The notes below the pieces were generated by a model that worked only from the letters and a program-made list of their open reading frames with translations, had not been told where the DNA came from and did no database searches. From CAWEDP01 sp963807925 (GTDB lineage: Bacteria > Acidobacteriota > Vicinamibacteria > Vicinamibacterales > CAVVIG01), in the NCBI GenBank assembly GCA_963807925.1, contig CAWEDP010000002.1:1798001-1862000 (forward strand): a stretch of 64,000 bases of DNA, written 5' to 3'. Made by a program: the position numbers and the translations under genes. Position 1 is the stretch's first letter; the number at the start of each line of letters is the position of its first letter. Shown here piece by piece: positions 48,981 through 57,707 of this stretch.

Positions 48981-50096
48981 ATGCTGACGCCTCGATCGCC
49001 CCTGACACGCCGCCTGGCTGCGTCGCTCGACGCCTCGCCGTCACGGATTCCGGTACTCGTCGGCGGGTGCGGCACTGGACGGACCACCCTCGTCCACCAG
49101 CTGCGCGATCGGCTGGGCCGCGGCCCCGTGCTGACGATCGATGTCGAACGGACGGCCACCACGCCCGAGCGCTTCCTGCGCGCCCTGGCGTCGATCTCCC
49201 CCCTGCCGGTGGCCGACGCCGCGGCCGCAGGCGCGCGCGCCGCCTTCGACGCCACGCTCGAGTTCTTCGCGCACGCGCGCACCAGCGGCGGCGAGACCGT
49301 CACCTTCCTGCTGGACGAGTTCCTCGAGCTGCGCACGTTCGAGAGCTTTCCCGGCCTCCGCCGCGTGCTCCACGAGTTCATCGAGTGCGTCTCGTCGAGC
49401 ACCAACCGATTCGTGCTCACCAGCCGGTACCTCGCGCGCACGCTGCGGACGCTCCGCGATCGATCCGCCCGGTTCGAGCTCATCGCCGTGCCCGGGTTCG
49501 ACCTCGAGGACACGCTCGACGTCATCGGCGCGGCGGCGGCCGCCGACCACGCCGAGGCGGAGTACACCGCGCGCAGCGTGCAGGCGCTCGCCAACGGCCG
49601 CCCGGCGTACGTCTGCGCGCTGGTCGACGAGCTGGCCTCGATGCGCGAGCACGGCGGCGGCGATCCGGTGAGCGCGCTCGCCGCCCTCTTCGTCGGCGAC
49701 GGCCGTCTCTCCCGGCTGTGCGAGTTCTGCTACGAGCTGCGCCTGCACCGGGCGCGCGGATACGGCGCCCTCAAGGCGATCCTCGAGATTCTCGGCGAGG
49801 AGGAAGGGCTGACGCTCACCGAGATCTCCCAGCGCCTGCAGCGCACGCCCGGATCGACCAAGGACTATCTCTCGTGGCTCGAGGACGTCGACCTCGTCGT
49901 CGCGGATCACAAGCGCTACCGGTTCGCGGACCCGATGCTCCGGCTGTGGGTCCGGCTCCACTGCGCCGCCGCGCCGCCCACCGACGACGACCTGGCGCGC
50001 GAGGTGCACCGCTTCGCCCTGCCGCGGCTGCCGCAGCACGAACCGGCGCTGGCCATGGCCACGGCCGGGTCCTCGGGAATCATCGAAATCGACTGA
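48981..50096 (+). CDS. AAA-type ATP-binding protein with winged-helix C-terminus
   Basis: The 371-residue protein has a P-loop GGCGTGRTTL (28-37) and a Walker B-like VTFLLDEFLEL, followed by a sensor-like RFVLTSRYLARTL. The C-terminal third has a winged-helix pattern, GLTLTEISQRLQRTPGSTKDYLSWLEDVDLV, and ends RYRFADPMLRLWVRLH. The domain order is that of archaeal-type ATPases (ATPase_2/DUF234-like). The process it serves is unknown. It is alone between hutH and the convergent rnc gene. Confidence 0.78.
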   Translation: MLTPRSPLTRRLAASLDASPSRIPVLVGGCGTGRTTLVHQLRDRLGRGPVLTIDVERTATTPERFLRALASISPLPVADAAAAGARAAFDATLEFFAHARTSGGETVTFLLDEFLELRTFESFPGLRRVLHEFIECVSSSTNRFVLTSRYLARTLRTLRDRSARFELIAVPGFDLEDTLDVIGAAAAADHAEAEYTARSVQALANGRPAYVCALVDELASMREHGGGDPVSALAALFVGDGRLSRLCEFCYELRLHRARGYGALKAILEILGEEEGLTLTEISQRLQRTPGSTKDYLSWLEDVDLVVADHKRYRFADPMLRLWVRLHCAAAPPTDDDLAREVHRFALPRLPQHEPALAMATAGSSGIIEID

Positions 50097-50120
50097 AGGC
50101 AGGACTCGACGGCAGGAGTC

Positions 50121-51065
50121 CTAATTCTCGATCCTCAGTTTCTCGAGCGCCTGCTTCGCGGCTTCCTGCTCCGCCTGCTTCTTGCTGCCGCCGGTCGCCG
50201 CCGCGATCGGCTCGCCCCGCAGCACCACTTCCACCTCGAACACCTTCCGGTGATCGGGACCCCGCGTCCGCGCCACCCGGTATGCCGGCAGCGGCTCGCC
50301 GCGCGACTGGAGATACTCCTGCAGCGACGACTTGTGATCCAGGCCCGACGGCCCGTTGCGGCGGATCTCGGCGATGAGCGGCTCGAATTCGTGCACGATG
50401 AACGCGCGCGCCGCCTCCATGCCGCCGTCCAGATAGAGCGCCGCAATCAGCGCCTCGTAGCCGTCGGCCAGCAGCGCCTGCTTGCGGCGGCCGCCGGTCT
50501 TCTCCTCCCCGCGCCCGAGCAGCAGGTGGTCCCCGAGCGCGAGCGCCTCGGCCTGCCGCGCCAGCGTCTCGGCCGACACGAGCACCGCCTTCGTCTTGGA
50601 CTTGAGCCCCTCGTCGTACTCCGGGAACGCGCGGAACAGGTGGTCGGCGATGACGAAGCCGAGCACCGCATCACCCAGGAACTCCATCGACTCGTTGTCG
50701 CAGACGCCGCCGCTGACGTCCTCGTGGGCCCGGGAAGCGTGCGTCATCGCGTGCTCGAGGAGGCCGACGTCGCGGAACCGGTAGCCGATGGCCCGCTGGA
50801 GCGTGCGGAACTGGTCTCGCAGTCGGACCAGTTCGCCGCCGACAAGCTCGGTCCGGTGGCTGTCGATGATGCGACGCGCCGCCTCGGCGTCGCCCTCGTT
50901 CACCGAGATCCTCACCTCGCCGAGCGCGCTGACGCTCAGCGGGAACACCGAGTGCGGCACGTCCGACGAGCCGACCGACGGAATCCCGTGTGCCTCGAGC
51001 AGTCCGCGGATGACGCTCGCCTCGATGTCGGATCGGGCGCGGAAGATGATGGTGAGATCACTCAC
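50121..51065 (-). CDS. rnc: ribonuclease III with N-terminal DUF2007-like domain
   Basis: The 314-residue protein has, after a short DUF2007-like domain (about 4-68, TIIFRARSDIEASVIRGLLEAHGI), a full RNase III domain: LLEHAMTHASRAHE, the signature NESMEFLGDAVLGF (124-137) and the later GGRRKQALLADGYEALIAALYLDGG with the second acidic set. A double-stranded RNA-binding domain follows (about 245-312, KSSLQEYLQSRGEPLPAY...GGSKKQAEQEAAKQALEKL). It processes rRNA and other duplex RNA. The added N-terminal domain is unusual. GTG at 51065 overlaps the preceding phosphatase stop by 8 bases. Confidence 0.93.
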   Translation of the reverse strand: MSDLTIIFRARSDIEASVIRGLLEAHGIPSVGSSDVPHSVFPLSVSALGEVRISVNEGDAEAARRIIDSHRTELVGGELVRLRDQFRTLQRAIGYRFRDVGLLEHAMTHASRAHEDVSGGVCDNESMEFLGDAVLGFVIADHLFRAFPEYDEGLKSKTKAVLVSAETLARQAEALALGDHLLLGRGEEKTGGRRKQALLADGYEALIAALYLDGGMEAARAFIVHEFEPLIAEIRRNGPSGLDHKSSLQEYLQSRGEPLPAYRVARTRGPDHRKVFEVEVVLRGEPIAAATGGSKKQAEQEAAKQALEKLRIEN

Positions 51066-53286
51066 GGCGCCCTGCGAGCACTGCCGTCCCGGCGGTCTCG
51101 ATCGCCGGCTCGGGCAGTCCATCGAACTTCAGCAGGATGATCGTCATGTCGTCGTGCTGCGGCGCGGCTCCGACGAACGCCTCGATCTCGCGCAGCACGC
51201 GCTCGCGCAGCTCGTTGGGCGAAAGCGACGCGTGCTCCTCCACGAGCCGGCTCAGCCGCGCCTCGCCGAAGCAGTCGTCCACCTCGTTCATCGCCTCGCT
51301 GATCCCGTCGGTGAAGAACACCGCCAGGTCGCCGTTGTCGAGCGGAATCGTCTCCTCCTCGAGCAGCCGCTCGAAGGTTTCGCCGTTGTCCAGGTTGAGG
51401 CCGAGGACGAGGCCGTCGGGCGCCAGCACCTGCACGCCGCGCGGCAGCGTCGAGTGGGGGCCCGGCACGTAGATGAGCGGCGTGTGGCCGGCGCGGGCGT
51501 AGGTCATCGTCCGCGCGTCCAGATCGATGACGGCGTACGCCATGGTGATGAAGCTCCGCGCATCCAGGTTCGCCGCCATGATGCGGTCCGCGGCCAGCAT
51601 CAGATCCCGCGGGGACGAGTAGATGCGGCTGAGCGACAGCAGGAGCCCCTTCAGCTCCGCCATGTAGAGCGCCGCCGACGTCCCCTTGCCCGACACGTCG
51701 GCAATGAGCACGCCCAGCCGCCGGTCCGTCAGTTGAAAGAAATCGTAGTAGTCGCCGCCCACCTCGCGCGCCGGCAGGCACAGCGCGGTAATCGACACGC
51801 CGGGCAGCGCGATGGCGCCCTGGGGGAGCAGCGACATCTGAATCTCGCGCGCGATCCGCAGCTCCTCCTCGAGCCGCTTCTTCTCCGCCGACTCGCGCAG
51901 CAGATCCTCGATGCTGGCCGTCATCGAGTTGAACGATCCTGCCAGCTCGCCCAGCTGATCGTCGGTGTGCACGGCGATCTTGTGGGTGAAGTCGCCCTGA
52001 CGGACGCGCTCGGTGCCGGCGAACAGCTCGTGCACCGACCCGGTGATCGAACGGGCCAGCGCGAGGCCGGCGATGAGCGCGATGGCTTCGATCACGAGGA
52101 ACAGCCCGCCCACGATCACGAGAAAGAACAGCAGGAACTGTCCGGAGTTGCGGTTGCTGATGAAGCTCTGGGTTCCCGAAATCCGTTCGTACATCACCGA
52201 GATGCTCGGCTGCGTCGACACCAGCAGCGTCCCCGGCGCGCCGCTCTGCCAGTCGCGATACTCGACGAACGTGATCCAGTTGAGCGGGCCGCCGGCCTCG
52301 GCGCCCTCCGTCGATCCGCCCGCCCCCGCGCGACCCGGCAGCGGCCGCGCCTCTCCGACGTCCAGCGCGGTGGTGCCCTTCATCTCGACGCCGGTGTCCA
52401 CCCGAAACTGCTGCTTCCCGCGCTCCCCGAGCGGCAGGTCGACGATGACGGCGGATCCCGCGATCGGGCCGTCGGGATACGCGATCGCCCGCACGAAGGG
52501 ATGCGTATGAACCTCGTCGCCGCCGGTCCCCGGCCCGCCGCCCGCGAGGGCGGCCTCGGACCGGCGCGCGGCCGGCGAGTCGACGACGTGACGGTACGCG
52601 AACACGCCGCTGAAGCCGCCGCAACCGATCCACGACGGAACCTCCGGCGGCGGCTCGACGTGAGGCCACGGCCCGGCGCTGAGGGTCGCGCCGGGCGTCG
52701 ATCCGGAACCGTTCTGTCCGGATGCGCCGCACGCGCGTTCAGCCCGGGCGATGGCAAACGAGGCCTCCGGGTTGTCCTGCGCGGCGGCCCGTTGACGGCC
52801 GGCCAGGATGCCGGCCACGTCCTGCCTGCCGGCGCGCTGAATCTCGAGCGCCGTCGTCGCGGCCAGGAAGCGCGCCCGGTCTTCGAGCGCGCGCAGCCGC
52901 GACTGCACGAGATACGAGCTGACGTTGAAGAAGAGCAGCAGCCCGCCCAGCAGGAAGAACGACACGATCAGCAGGACCGGAATGAACCCGATGAAGATGT
53001 AGGAGAGGATCAGCTTGCGCCGGACCCGCCACAGCAGCCGGCGCTTCGCGACGACGATGAGGCGGAACACGAAGTACGCCGCGCCGAGCGCCAGCGCGAC
53101 GCCGGCCAGGGTGTCGACGACGCCGAGAACGCCCGGAGTGGTTCCGGACAACACGCCGGCGAGGTAGATCGCCACGCGCACCACGAGCCCGACGACGATC
53201 GCGCGGCCCGGCAGCGTGTGCAGGAGGGCGTCTCGCACGCCTGATCGGTGCCCCCGGGACGCTGGAGATCCGCGCGATCGTGGCAT
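51058..53286 (-). CDS. SpoIIE-type PP2C phosphatase with membrane sensor and HAMP
   Basis: The 742-residue protein has several N-terminal membrane segments (about 30-120), a large extracytoplasmic region (about 125-375), a further TM (about 380-410), a HAMP domain (about 405-460), a short coiled coil (ESAEKKRLEEELRIAREIQMSLLPQ) and a PP2C-like domain: EVGGDYYDFFQL, GVLIADVSGKGTSAALYMA and LAVFFTDGISEAMNE, with metal-binding Asp residues. Such RsbU-like proteins dephosphorylate anti-sigma antagonists to control a sigma factor. No partner gene is adjacent. It overlaps rnc downstream. Confidence 0.9.
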   Translation of the reverse strand: MPRSRGSPASRGHRSGVRDALLHTLPGRAIVVGLVVRVAIYLAGVLSGTTPGVLGVVDTLAGVALALGAAYFVFRLIVVAKRRLLWRVRRKLILSYIFIGFIPVLLIVSFFLLGGLLLFFNVSSYLVQSRLRALEDRARFLAATTALEIQRAGRQDVAGILAGRQRAAAQDNPEASFAIARAERACGASGQNGSGSTPGATLSAGPWPHVEPPPEVPSWIGCGGFSGVFAYRHVVDSPAARRSEAALAGGGPGTGGDEVHTHPFVRAIAYPDGPIAGSAVIVDLPLGERGKQQFRVDTGVEMKGTTALDVGEARPLPGRAGAGGSTEGAEAGGPLNWITFVEYRDWQSGAPGTLLVSTQPSISVMYERISGTQSFISNRNSGQFLLFFLVIVGGLFLVIEAIALIAGLALARSITGSVHELFAGTERVRQGDFTHKIAVHTDDQLGELAGSFNSMTASIEDLLRESAEKKRLEEELRIAREIQMSLLPQGAIALPGVSITALCLPAREVGGDYYDFFQLTDRRLGVLIADVSGKGTSAALYMAELKGLLLSLSRIYSSPRDLMLAADRIMAANLDARSFITMAYAVIDLDARTMTYARAGHTPLIYVPGPHSTLPRGVQVLAPDGLVLGLNLDNGETFERLLEEETIPLDNGDLAVFFTDGISEAMNEVDDCFGEARLSRLVEEHASLSPNELRERVLREIEAFVGAAPQHDDMTIILLKFDGLPEPAIETAGTAVLAGRRE

Positions 53287-53301
53287 GGAGGTGGACTTCG
53301 C

Positions 53302-53308
53302 GATATTA
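53302..53308. promoter_or_regulatory. overlapping -10-like elements between phosphatase and PLP enzyme genes
   Basis: The gap is only 26 bases. GATATT (53302-53307) points right and ends 5 bases before the ATG at 53313; TAATAT (rc of 53303-53308) points left, 16 bases before the phosphatase ATG. No -35 is clear. Confidence 0.35.
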
Positions 53309-53312
53309 GCAG

Positions 53313-54488
53313 ATGTATCGTTGGTGGATCGTGAAGCTCACGAGCCGCGCGCGCTTCAGCACGGTCTGTCTGCACGCGGGACAGGAGCCCGATCCGTCGA
53401 CCGGCGCCATCGTCACTCCGATCTACCAGACGTCCACCTACGTGCAGGATGCGCTCGGCCGGCACAAGGGCTACGAGTACGGCCGCACGCAGAATCCGAC
53501 GCGCCTCGCCCTGGAACGCAACCTCGCCGCCATCGAGAACGGCCGCGCCGCGTACGCCTTTGCGTCCGGCATGGCCGCGATCGGCGCCGTGGCCACGCGG
53601 CTCGCCGCAGGCGACCACGTCATCGTGTCCGAGAACGTCTACGGCGGCACGTTTCGGCTGTTCGAGCAGGTGCTCCGCCGCTACGAGCTGTCGTTCACCT
53701 ACGTGGACACGGCCAGGCTCGACCTCGTCGAGCGCGCCACGACGCCCGCCACGCGGATGCTCTTCGTCGAGACGCCGACCAACCCTCTCCTCTCGCTCAC
53801 CGATCTCGGCGCGGCCGCCGGGCTGGCCAGGCGCCGCAATCTGCGCCTGGTGGTGGACAACACGTTCGCCAGCCCGTATCTGCAGCGGCCGATCGACTTC
53901 GGCGCGGATCTCGTCGTCCACAGCACGACGAAGTACCTGAACGGCCACAGCGACAGCGTCGGCGGCATCGTCGTGGCCGCGCGGGAGGACGACAGCGACT
54001 GGCTCAAGTTCGTGCAGAACGCCGAGGGCGCGATTCTCGGGCCCTTCGATTCCTGGCTCGTGCTCCGCGGAACCAAGACGCTGCCGCTGCGCATGGAACG
54101 GCACAACGCCAACGGGCTGGCGGTGGCGGCGTTCCTGGCGGCGCATCCGAAGGTCACCCACGTGTACTATCCCGGGCTTCCCTCGCATCCCCAGCACGAT
54201 CTGGCCAGGCGCCAGATGCGCGGCTTCGGCGGCATGCTGGCGTTCGAGCTCGCGTCGCTCGACGCGGCACGGCGCTTCCTGAACGCGGTCCGGCTGATGG
54301 CGCTGGCCGAGAGTCTCGGCGGCGTCGAGTCGCTGGTGTCGCACCCGGCGACGATGACGCACGCCTCGGTGCCGCCCGAACGGCGCCAGGCGCTCGGCAT
54401 CACCGATCGTCTCGTCCGCGTCTCGGTCGGGATCGAGGACATCGAGGATCTCCGGGAGGATCTCGCCCAGGCGCTCGACGCGGTGTAG
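53313..54488 (+). CDS. cystathionine gamma-synthase/lyase family PLP enzyme
   Basis: The 391-residue Cys/Met-metabolism enzyme binds PLP through Lys207 (VVHSTTKYLNGHSD). Family blocks are FSTVCLHAGQEPDPSTGAIVTPIYQTSTY, YGRTQNPTRLALE, FASGMAAIGAV, FVETPTNPLL and the C-terminal ESLGGVESLVSHPATMTHAS. Sequence alone does not decide between gamma-synthase, gamma-lyase and related activities. I keep the ATG at 53313; an in-frame GTG at 53331 is possible. Confidence 0.93.
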   Translation: MYRWWIVKLTSRARFSTVCLHAGQEPDPSTGAIVTPIYQTSTYVQDALGRHKGYEYGRTQNPTRLALERNLAAIENGRAAYAFASGMAAIGAVATRLAAGDHVIVSENVYGGTFRLFEQVLRRYELSFTYVDTARLDLVERATTPATRMLFVETPTNPLLSLTDLGAAAGLARRRNLRLVVDNTFASPYLQRPIDFGADLVVHSTTKYLNGHSDSVGGIVVAAREDDSDWLKFVQNAEGAILGPFDSWLVLRGTKTLPLRMERHNANGLAVAAFLAAHPKVTHVYYPGLPSHPQHDLARRQMRGFGGMLAFELASLDAARRFLNAVRLMALAESLGGVESLVSHPATMTHASVPPERRQALGITDRLVRVSVGIEDIEDLREDLAQALDAV

Positions 54489-54528
54489 CGGCGTCAGCCG
54501 GTCACCCCGCGCGGATCAGTTGGCATCG

Positions 54529-55173
54529 ATGCTCGACCTCCTCCTCCATGCGGACAAGCAGCTGCTCGAGCTGGTGGGCGCGTACGGCTCCTGGGTGTAC
54601 GGCATCCTGTTCGCCATCATCTTCGCCGAGACCGGCTTCGTCGTGACGCCGTTCCTCCCGGGCGATTCGCTGCTCTTCGCGGCCGGGGCGCTGAGCGCCG
54701 CCGGCGTCCTCAGCGCCCCGGCGATGTTCGCACTGCTGGCCGGCGCGGCCTTCACAGGCAACGCCGTCAACTATGCGGTCGGACGGGCGATTGGACCGCG
54801 GGTCTTTTCCGCCGCGGACGGATCCGGCATCTCGAAGCGCCTGCTGAACCGCGATCATCTGGCGCGCGCGCACGACTTCTTCGAGCGGTACGGCGGCAAG
54901 GCGGTCGTCCTCGGCCGCTTCGTGCCGATCGTCCGGACCTTCGTGCCCTTCGTCGCCGGGGCGGCGCAGATGAGGTCGGCGACCTTCGTCTTCTACAACG
55001 GCGTCGGGGCGGCCGCGTGGGTGGCCCTGTGCCTCGGCGCGGGCGTGCTGTTCGGCAACGTGCCGGTCGTCAAGGACAACTTCTCGCTCGTGACGATCGG
55101 GATCGTGTTGGTCTCGATCGTTCCGGTCATCGTCGAGATCGTGAAGCAGCGGACCGCCGGCCGCGCGCGCTGA
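54529..55173 (+). CDS. DedA family membrane protein
   Basis: The 214-residue protein has the DedA pattern: YGILFAIIFAETGFVVTPFLPGDSLLFAAGALSAAG at the start, a central NAVNYAVGRAIGPRVF, and FFERYGGKAVVLGRFVPIVRTFVPFVAGAAQMRSATFVFYNGVGA, which contains the conserved Arg residues, followed by two membrane helices. DedA proteins act in lipid carrier recycling across the inner membrane. I use the ATG at 54529; a TTG at 54520 is in frame. It lies 40 bases after the PLP enzyme. Confidence 0.93.
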   Translation: MLDLLLHADKQLLELVGAYGSWVYGILFAIIFAETGFVVTPFLPGDSLLFAAGALSAAGVLSAPAMFALLAGAAFTGNAVNYAVGRAIGPRVFSAADGSGISKRLLNRDHLARAHDFFERYGGKAVVLGRFVPIVRTFVPFVAGAAQMRSATFVFYNGVGAAAWVALCLGAGVLFGNVPVVKDNFSLVTIGIVLVSIVPVIVEIVKQRTAGRAR

Positions 55174-55195
55174 GGCCGCGAACAGGCGGACGCCT

Positions 55196-55537
55196 CTACG
55201 CGTCGGAGTCGGCCCTGCCCGGCTCGCCCGCCTGATCGCACACCCAGGCGACGTACTCCAGGCTTCCGCCGGCCGGCACGACGACAAACTCGGGGAGCTC
55301 GTACGCGTGCAGCTCCTTCAGCCGGCGTTCGAGCGCCGGCAGCCGCGCGGGCGTCGTCTTGATGACGAGCTGTCGCTCCGCGTCGCGCGTGACCTCGCCT
55401 CGCCACCGGTAGAACGACACCATCGGGTGATGCAGGTTGACGCACGCCGCCAGGCGCTCATCGACCAGGCGGCGCGCCAGGACCTCCGCCTCCCGATCGT
55501 CCGCCACCGTCGTCAGCACGATCGCGATCTCAGCCAT
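55196..55537 (-). CDS. cutA: CutA1 divalent-cation tolerance protein
   Basis: The 113-residue trimeric protein has the CutA core: IVLTTVADDREAEVLARRLVDERLAACVNLHHPMVSFYRWRGEV, LVIKTTPARLPALERRLKELHAYELPEFVVVPAGGSLEYVAWV. Its role in metal tolerance is historic and the molecular role is unclear. The ATG at 55537 is used. It diverges from the ftsB-like gene. Confidence 0.95.
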   Translation of the reverse strand: MAEIAIVLTTVADDREAEVLARRLVDERLAACVNLHHPMVSFYRWRGEVTRDAERQLVIKTTPARLPALERRLKELHAYELPEFVVVPAGGSLEYVAWVCDQAGEPGRADSDA

Positions 55538-55603
55538 GCCTGAACGATAGATCGATTTCTTGCTGTACTTTCGTGCCCCGGTTGTTGTACCTTCTTGTTG
55601 CCC

Positions 55604-55969
55604 GTGACAGCCGACGAACGCTCGCTCCACGCGCGAGCTCCCAGCGCCCGATGGCCCGATCGCAATCGGCGGATTGTGCAGTGGCTGATCGTGTTCGTCG
55701 CGCTGGTCATCGCCGCCGACGCGCTGGTGGGCGACCGCGGGCTGCTGGCGACGCGGCGGGCGCGCCGGGAATACGATGCGCTCGCGGCCAGCGTGGCGCG
55801 CGCGCGCGAGGAAAACGCCCGGCTGCGCGAAGAGGCGCGCCGCCTGCGCGAGGAACCGTCCGCCATCGAGGAAATCGCCCGCCGCGAGCTCGGGCTGATT
55901 CGGCCGGGCGAAACGGTCTTCATCGTGAAGGACCTTCCCTCCCCCTCAGCGGCTGTTCAGCATCCGTAG
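55604..55969 (+). CDS. ftsB: FtsB/DivIC-type septum formation initiator
   Basis: About 121 residues. A short cytoplasmic region is followed by one TM helix (about 24-40, IVQWLIVFVALVIAADAL), a coiled coil (YDALAASVARAREENARLREEARRLREE) and the conserved end IEEIARRELGLIRPGETVFIV. This is the pattern of FtsB/DivIC, which link early and late cell division proteins in the periplasm. I use the GTG at 55604; TTG codons at 55595 and 55598 are also in frame. Confidence 0.9.
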   Translation: MTADERSLHARAPSARWPDRNRRIVQWLIVFVALVIAADALVGDRGLLATRRARREYDALAASVARAREENARLREEARRLREEPSAIEEIARRELGLIRPGETVFIVKDLPSPSAAVQHP

Positions 55970-56009
55970 CCCGGACTCAGGCACCGGGCCGACGCCTCCC
56001 CCCAATCCG

Positions 56010-57230
56010 TCAGAGATGTGATGCCGCGCCTTCGGCGTGGACGTACGCCTCCTCGCCGTGCTGCGTCAGGTCCATTCCCATGATTTCCTGCTCGCGATCG
56101 GCGCGGAGCGGGATGATCGCGCCGATCATCTTCAGCAGGACGAAGCTCAGCACGCCGCTGTAGACGATGGCGGCGACGACCGCCACCAGTTGCGTCCCCA
56201 GCTGTCCGGGGTTCCCGAAGAGCAGGCCGTCGGCCGTGCCGTTCCACGCCTTCTGCGCGAAGACGCCCGTGAGCAGCGCGCCGGTGGTCCCCCCGAGACC
56301 GTGCGCCGCGACGACGTCGAGCGAGTCGTCGAGCGAGGTCGTCGCGCGATAGAGCAGGCCGAAATAGCTCGGGACCGCGGCAATCGCTCCCAGCGCGATC
56401 GCGCTCATCGGCCCGATGAATCCCGCGGCCGGCGTGATCGCCACCAGGCCGACGACGATGGCGGTGGCGCAGCCGACCGCGGTGGGAGTCTTGCCGCGCG
56501 CCAGATCCAGCAGCGCCCAGGTCACAATCGTGGCGGCCGGCGCCAGCATGGTCGTCGTGAACGCAAGCGCTGCGAGCGGGCTGGCGGCGTTGGCGCTTCC
56601 GGCGTTGAACCCGAACCACCCGAACCACAGCAGGCCGGCGCCGAGCAGCGTGAGGGGGATGCTGTGCGGCAGGAGGACCGACGGGTAGTCCCGGCGCGGC
56701 CCCACCACCGTCGCCGCGACGAAGGCCGCCACGCCGGCATTGATGTGGACCACCGTGCCGCCCGCGAAGTCGAGCGCCCCCATCCGCGCGAGCCAGCCGC
56801 CGCCCCACACCCAGTGCGCAATCGGGCTGTAGACGACGACCGACCAGAGCGTGATGAAGACGATGTACGCCGTGAACCGCATCCGTTCGACGATCGCGCC
56901 GGAGATGAGCGCCGCGGTGATGATGGCGAAGGTGCCCTGGTAACACATGTAGAGCAGGTGGGGAATCGTCCCGTTCGGCTCGAGACCGACGCCGCGGAGG
57001 AACAGGCGCGACAGGCCCCCCACCCAGTTGTTGCCCGGGGCGAACGCCAGGGAATAGCCGACGATCGCCCACACCAGCCCGATGGCGCCGAGCGCGATGA
57101 AGCTCATCATCATCGTGTTGAGGGCGTTCCGGCTGCGAACCAGGCCGCCGTAAAAGAACGCCAGGGCCGGCGTCATCAGGAGGACGAGCGCCGTCGAGAC
57201 GAGCATCCATGCCGTGTCGGCCTGATTCAT
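56010..57230 (-). CDS. amtB: ammonium transporter
   Basis: The 406-residue integral membrane protein has about 11 helices. Family features include FFYGGLVRSRNALNTMMMSF near the start, FAGGTVVHINAGVAAFVAATVVGPRR with the first pore His, FGWFGFNAGSA, and DVVAAHGLGGTTGALLTGVFA with the second pore His. It takes up ammonium. It follows glnK by 9 bases, the usual pairing. The C-terminal tail that contacts GlnK is present. Confidence 0.97.
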   Translation of the reverse strand: MNQADTAWMLVSTALVLLMTPALAFFYGGLVRSRNALNTMMMSFIALGAIGLVWAIVGYSLAFAPGNNWVGGLSRLFLRGVGLEPNGTIPHLLYMCYQGTFAIITAALISGAIVERMRFTAYIVFITLWSVVVYSPIAHWVWGGGWLARMGALDFAGGTVVHINAGVAAFVAATVVGPRRDYPSVLLPHSIPLTLLGAGLLWFGWFGFNAGSANAASPLAALAFTTTMLAPAATIVTWALLDLARGKTPTAVGCATAIVVGLVAITPAAGFIGPMSAIALGAIAAVPSYFGLLYRATTSLDDSLDVVAAHGLGGTTGALLTGVFAQKAWNGTADGLLFGNPGQLGTQLVAVVAAIVYSGVLSFVLLKMIGAIIPLRADREQEIMGMDLTQHGEEAYVHAEGAASHL

Positions 57231-57239
57231 CGGGTCACC

Positions 57240-57566
57240 TCAGTCGGCTTCGCCGGTCCGAATCTTGTAGCTGCGCGTGATCGGCGCGACGAACACGCGG
57301 CCGTCGCCGATTTCCCCGGTGCGCGCGGCGCCGATGATGGCCGTGACGACGGCATCGACGAGCTGATCGGCCACGACGGTTTCGATCTGCATCTTGGGCA
57401 GCAGCGTCACCTGATATTCCCTGCCGCGGTAGATCGCGGTGTGCCCCTTCTGCCGGCCGTGGCCGCGGACCTCGGTCACCGTCAGACCGGACACGTTGAT
57501 CGCGGTCAGCGCGTCCTTGACGTCGTCGACCTTGTCGGGCCGCACGATGGCCCTCACGAGCTGCAT
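57240..57566 (-). CDS. glnK: PII nitrogen regulatory protein
   Basis: The 108-residue trimeric regulator matches PII throughout: GLTVTEVRGHGRQKGHTAIYRGREYQVTLLPKMQIETVV and GEIGDGRVFVAPITRSYKIRTGEAD. Tyr51 of the T-loop, the uridylylation site, is present. It senses 2-oxoglutarate, ATP and ADP and blocks AmtB when nitrogen is ample. It is first in a glnK-amtB operon. GGAGGAGTCC precedes the ATG. Confidence 0.97.
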   Translation of the reverse strand: MQLVRAIVRPDKVDDVKDALTAINVSGLTVTEVRGHGRQKGHTAIYRGREYQVTLLPKMQIETVVADQLVDAVVTAIIGAARTGEIGDGRVFVAPITRSYKIRTGEAD

Positions 57567-57610
57567 GGACTCCTCCGTGGAAGGGGGCCTGTCGAATCGG
57601 ACGGCCCGAT

Positions 57611-57640
57611 ACTATACTCACATCTCGACATTTTTGTCTT
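57611..57640 (-). promoter_or_regulatory. sigma-70-type promoter candidate of glnK-amtB
   Basis: On the reverse strand AAGACA (57640-57635), an 18-base spacer and TATAGT (57616-57611) lie about 45 bases before the glnK ATG. No sigma-54 GG-N10-GC element is clear in this gap. Confidence 0.55.
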
Positions 57641-57707
57641 TACGGAACGTTGATAAACCGCGCGGGCGGCCCGGGGGCCGAACCGGGGCGTCGGCTATCA
57701 TCGACAC

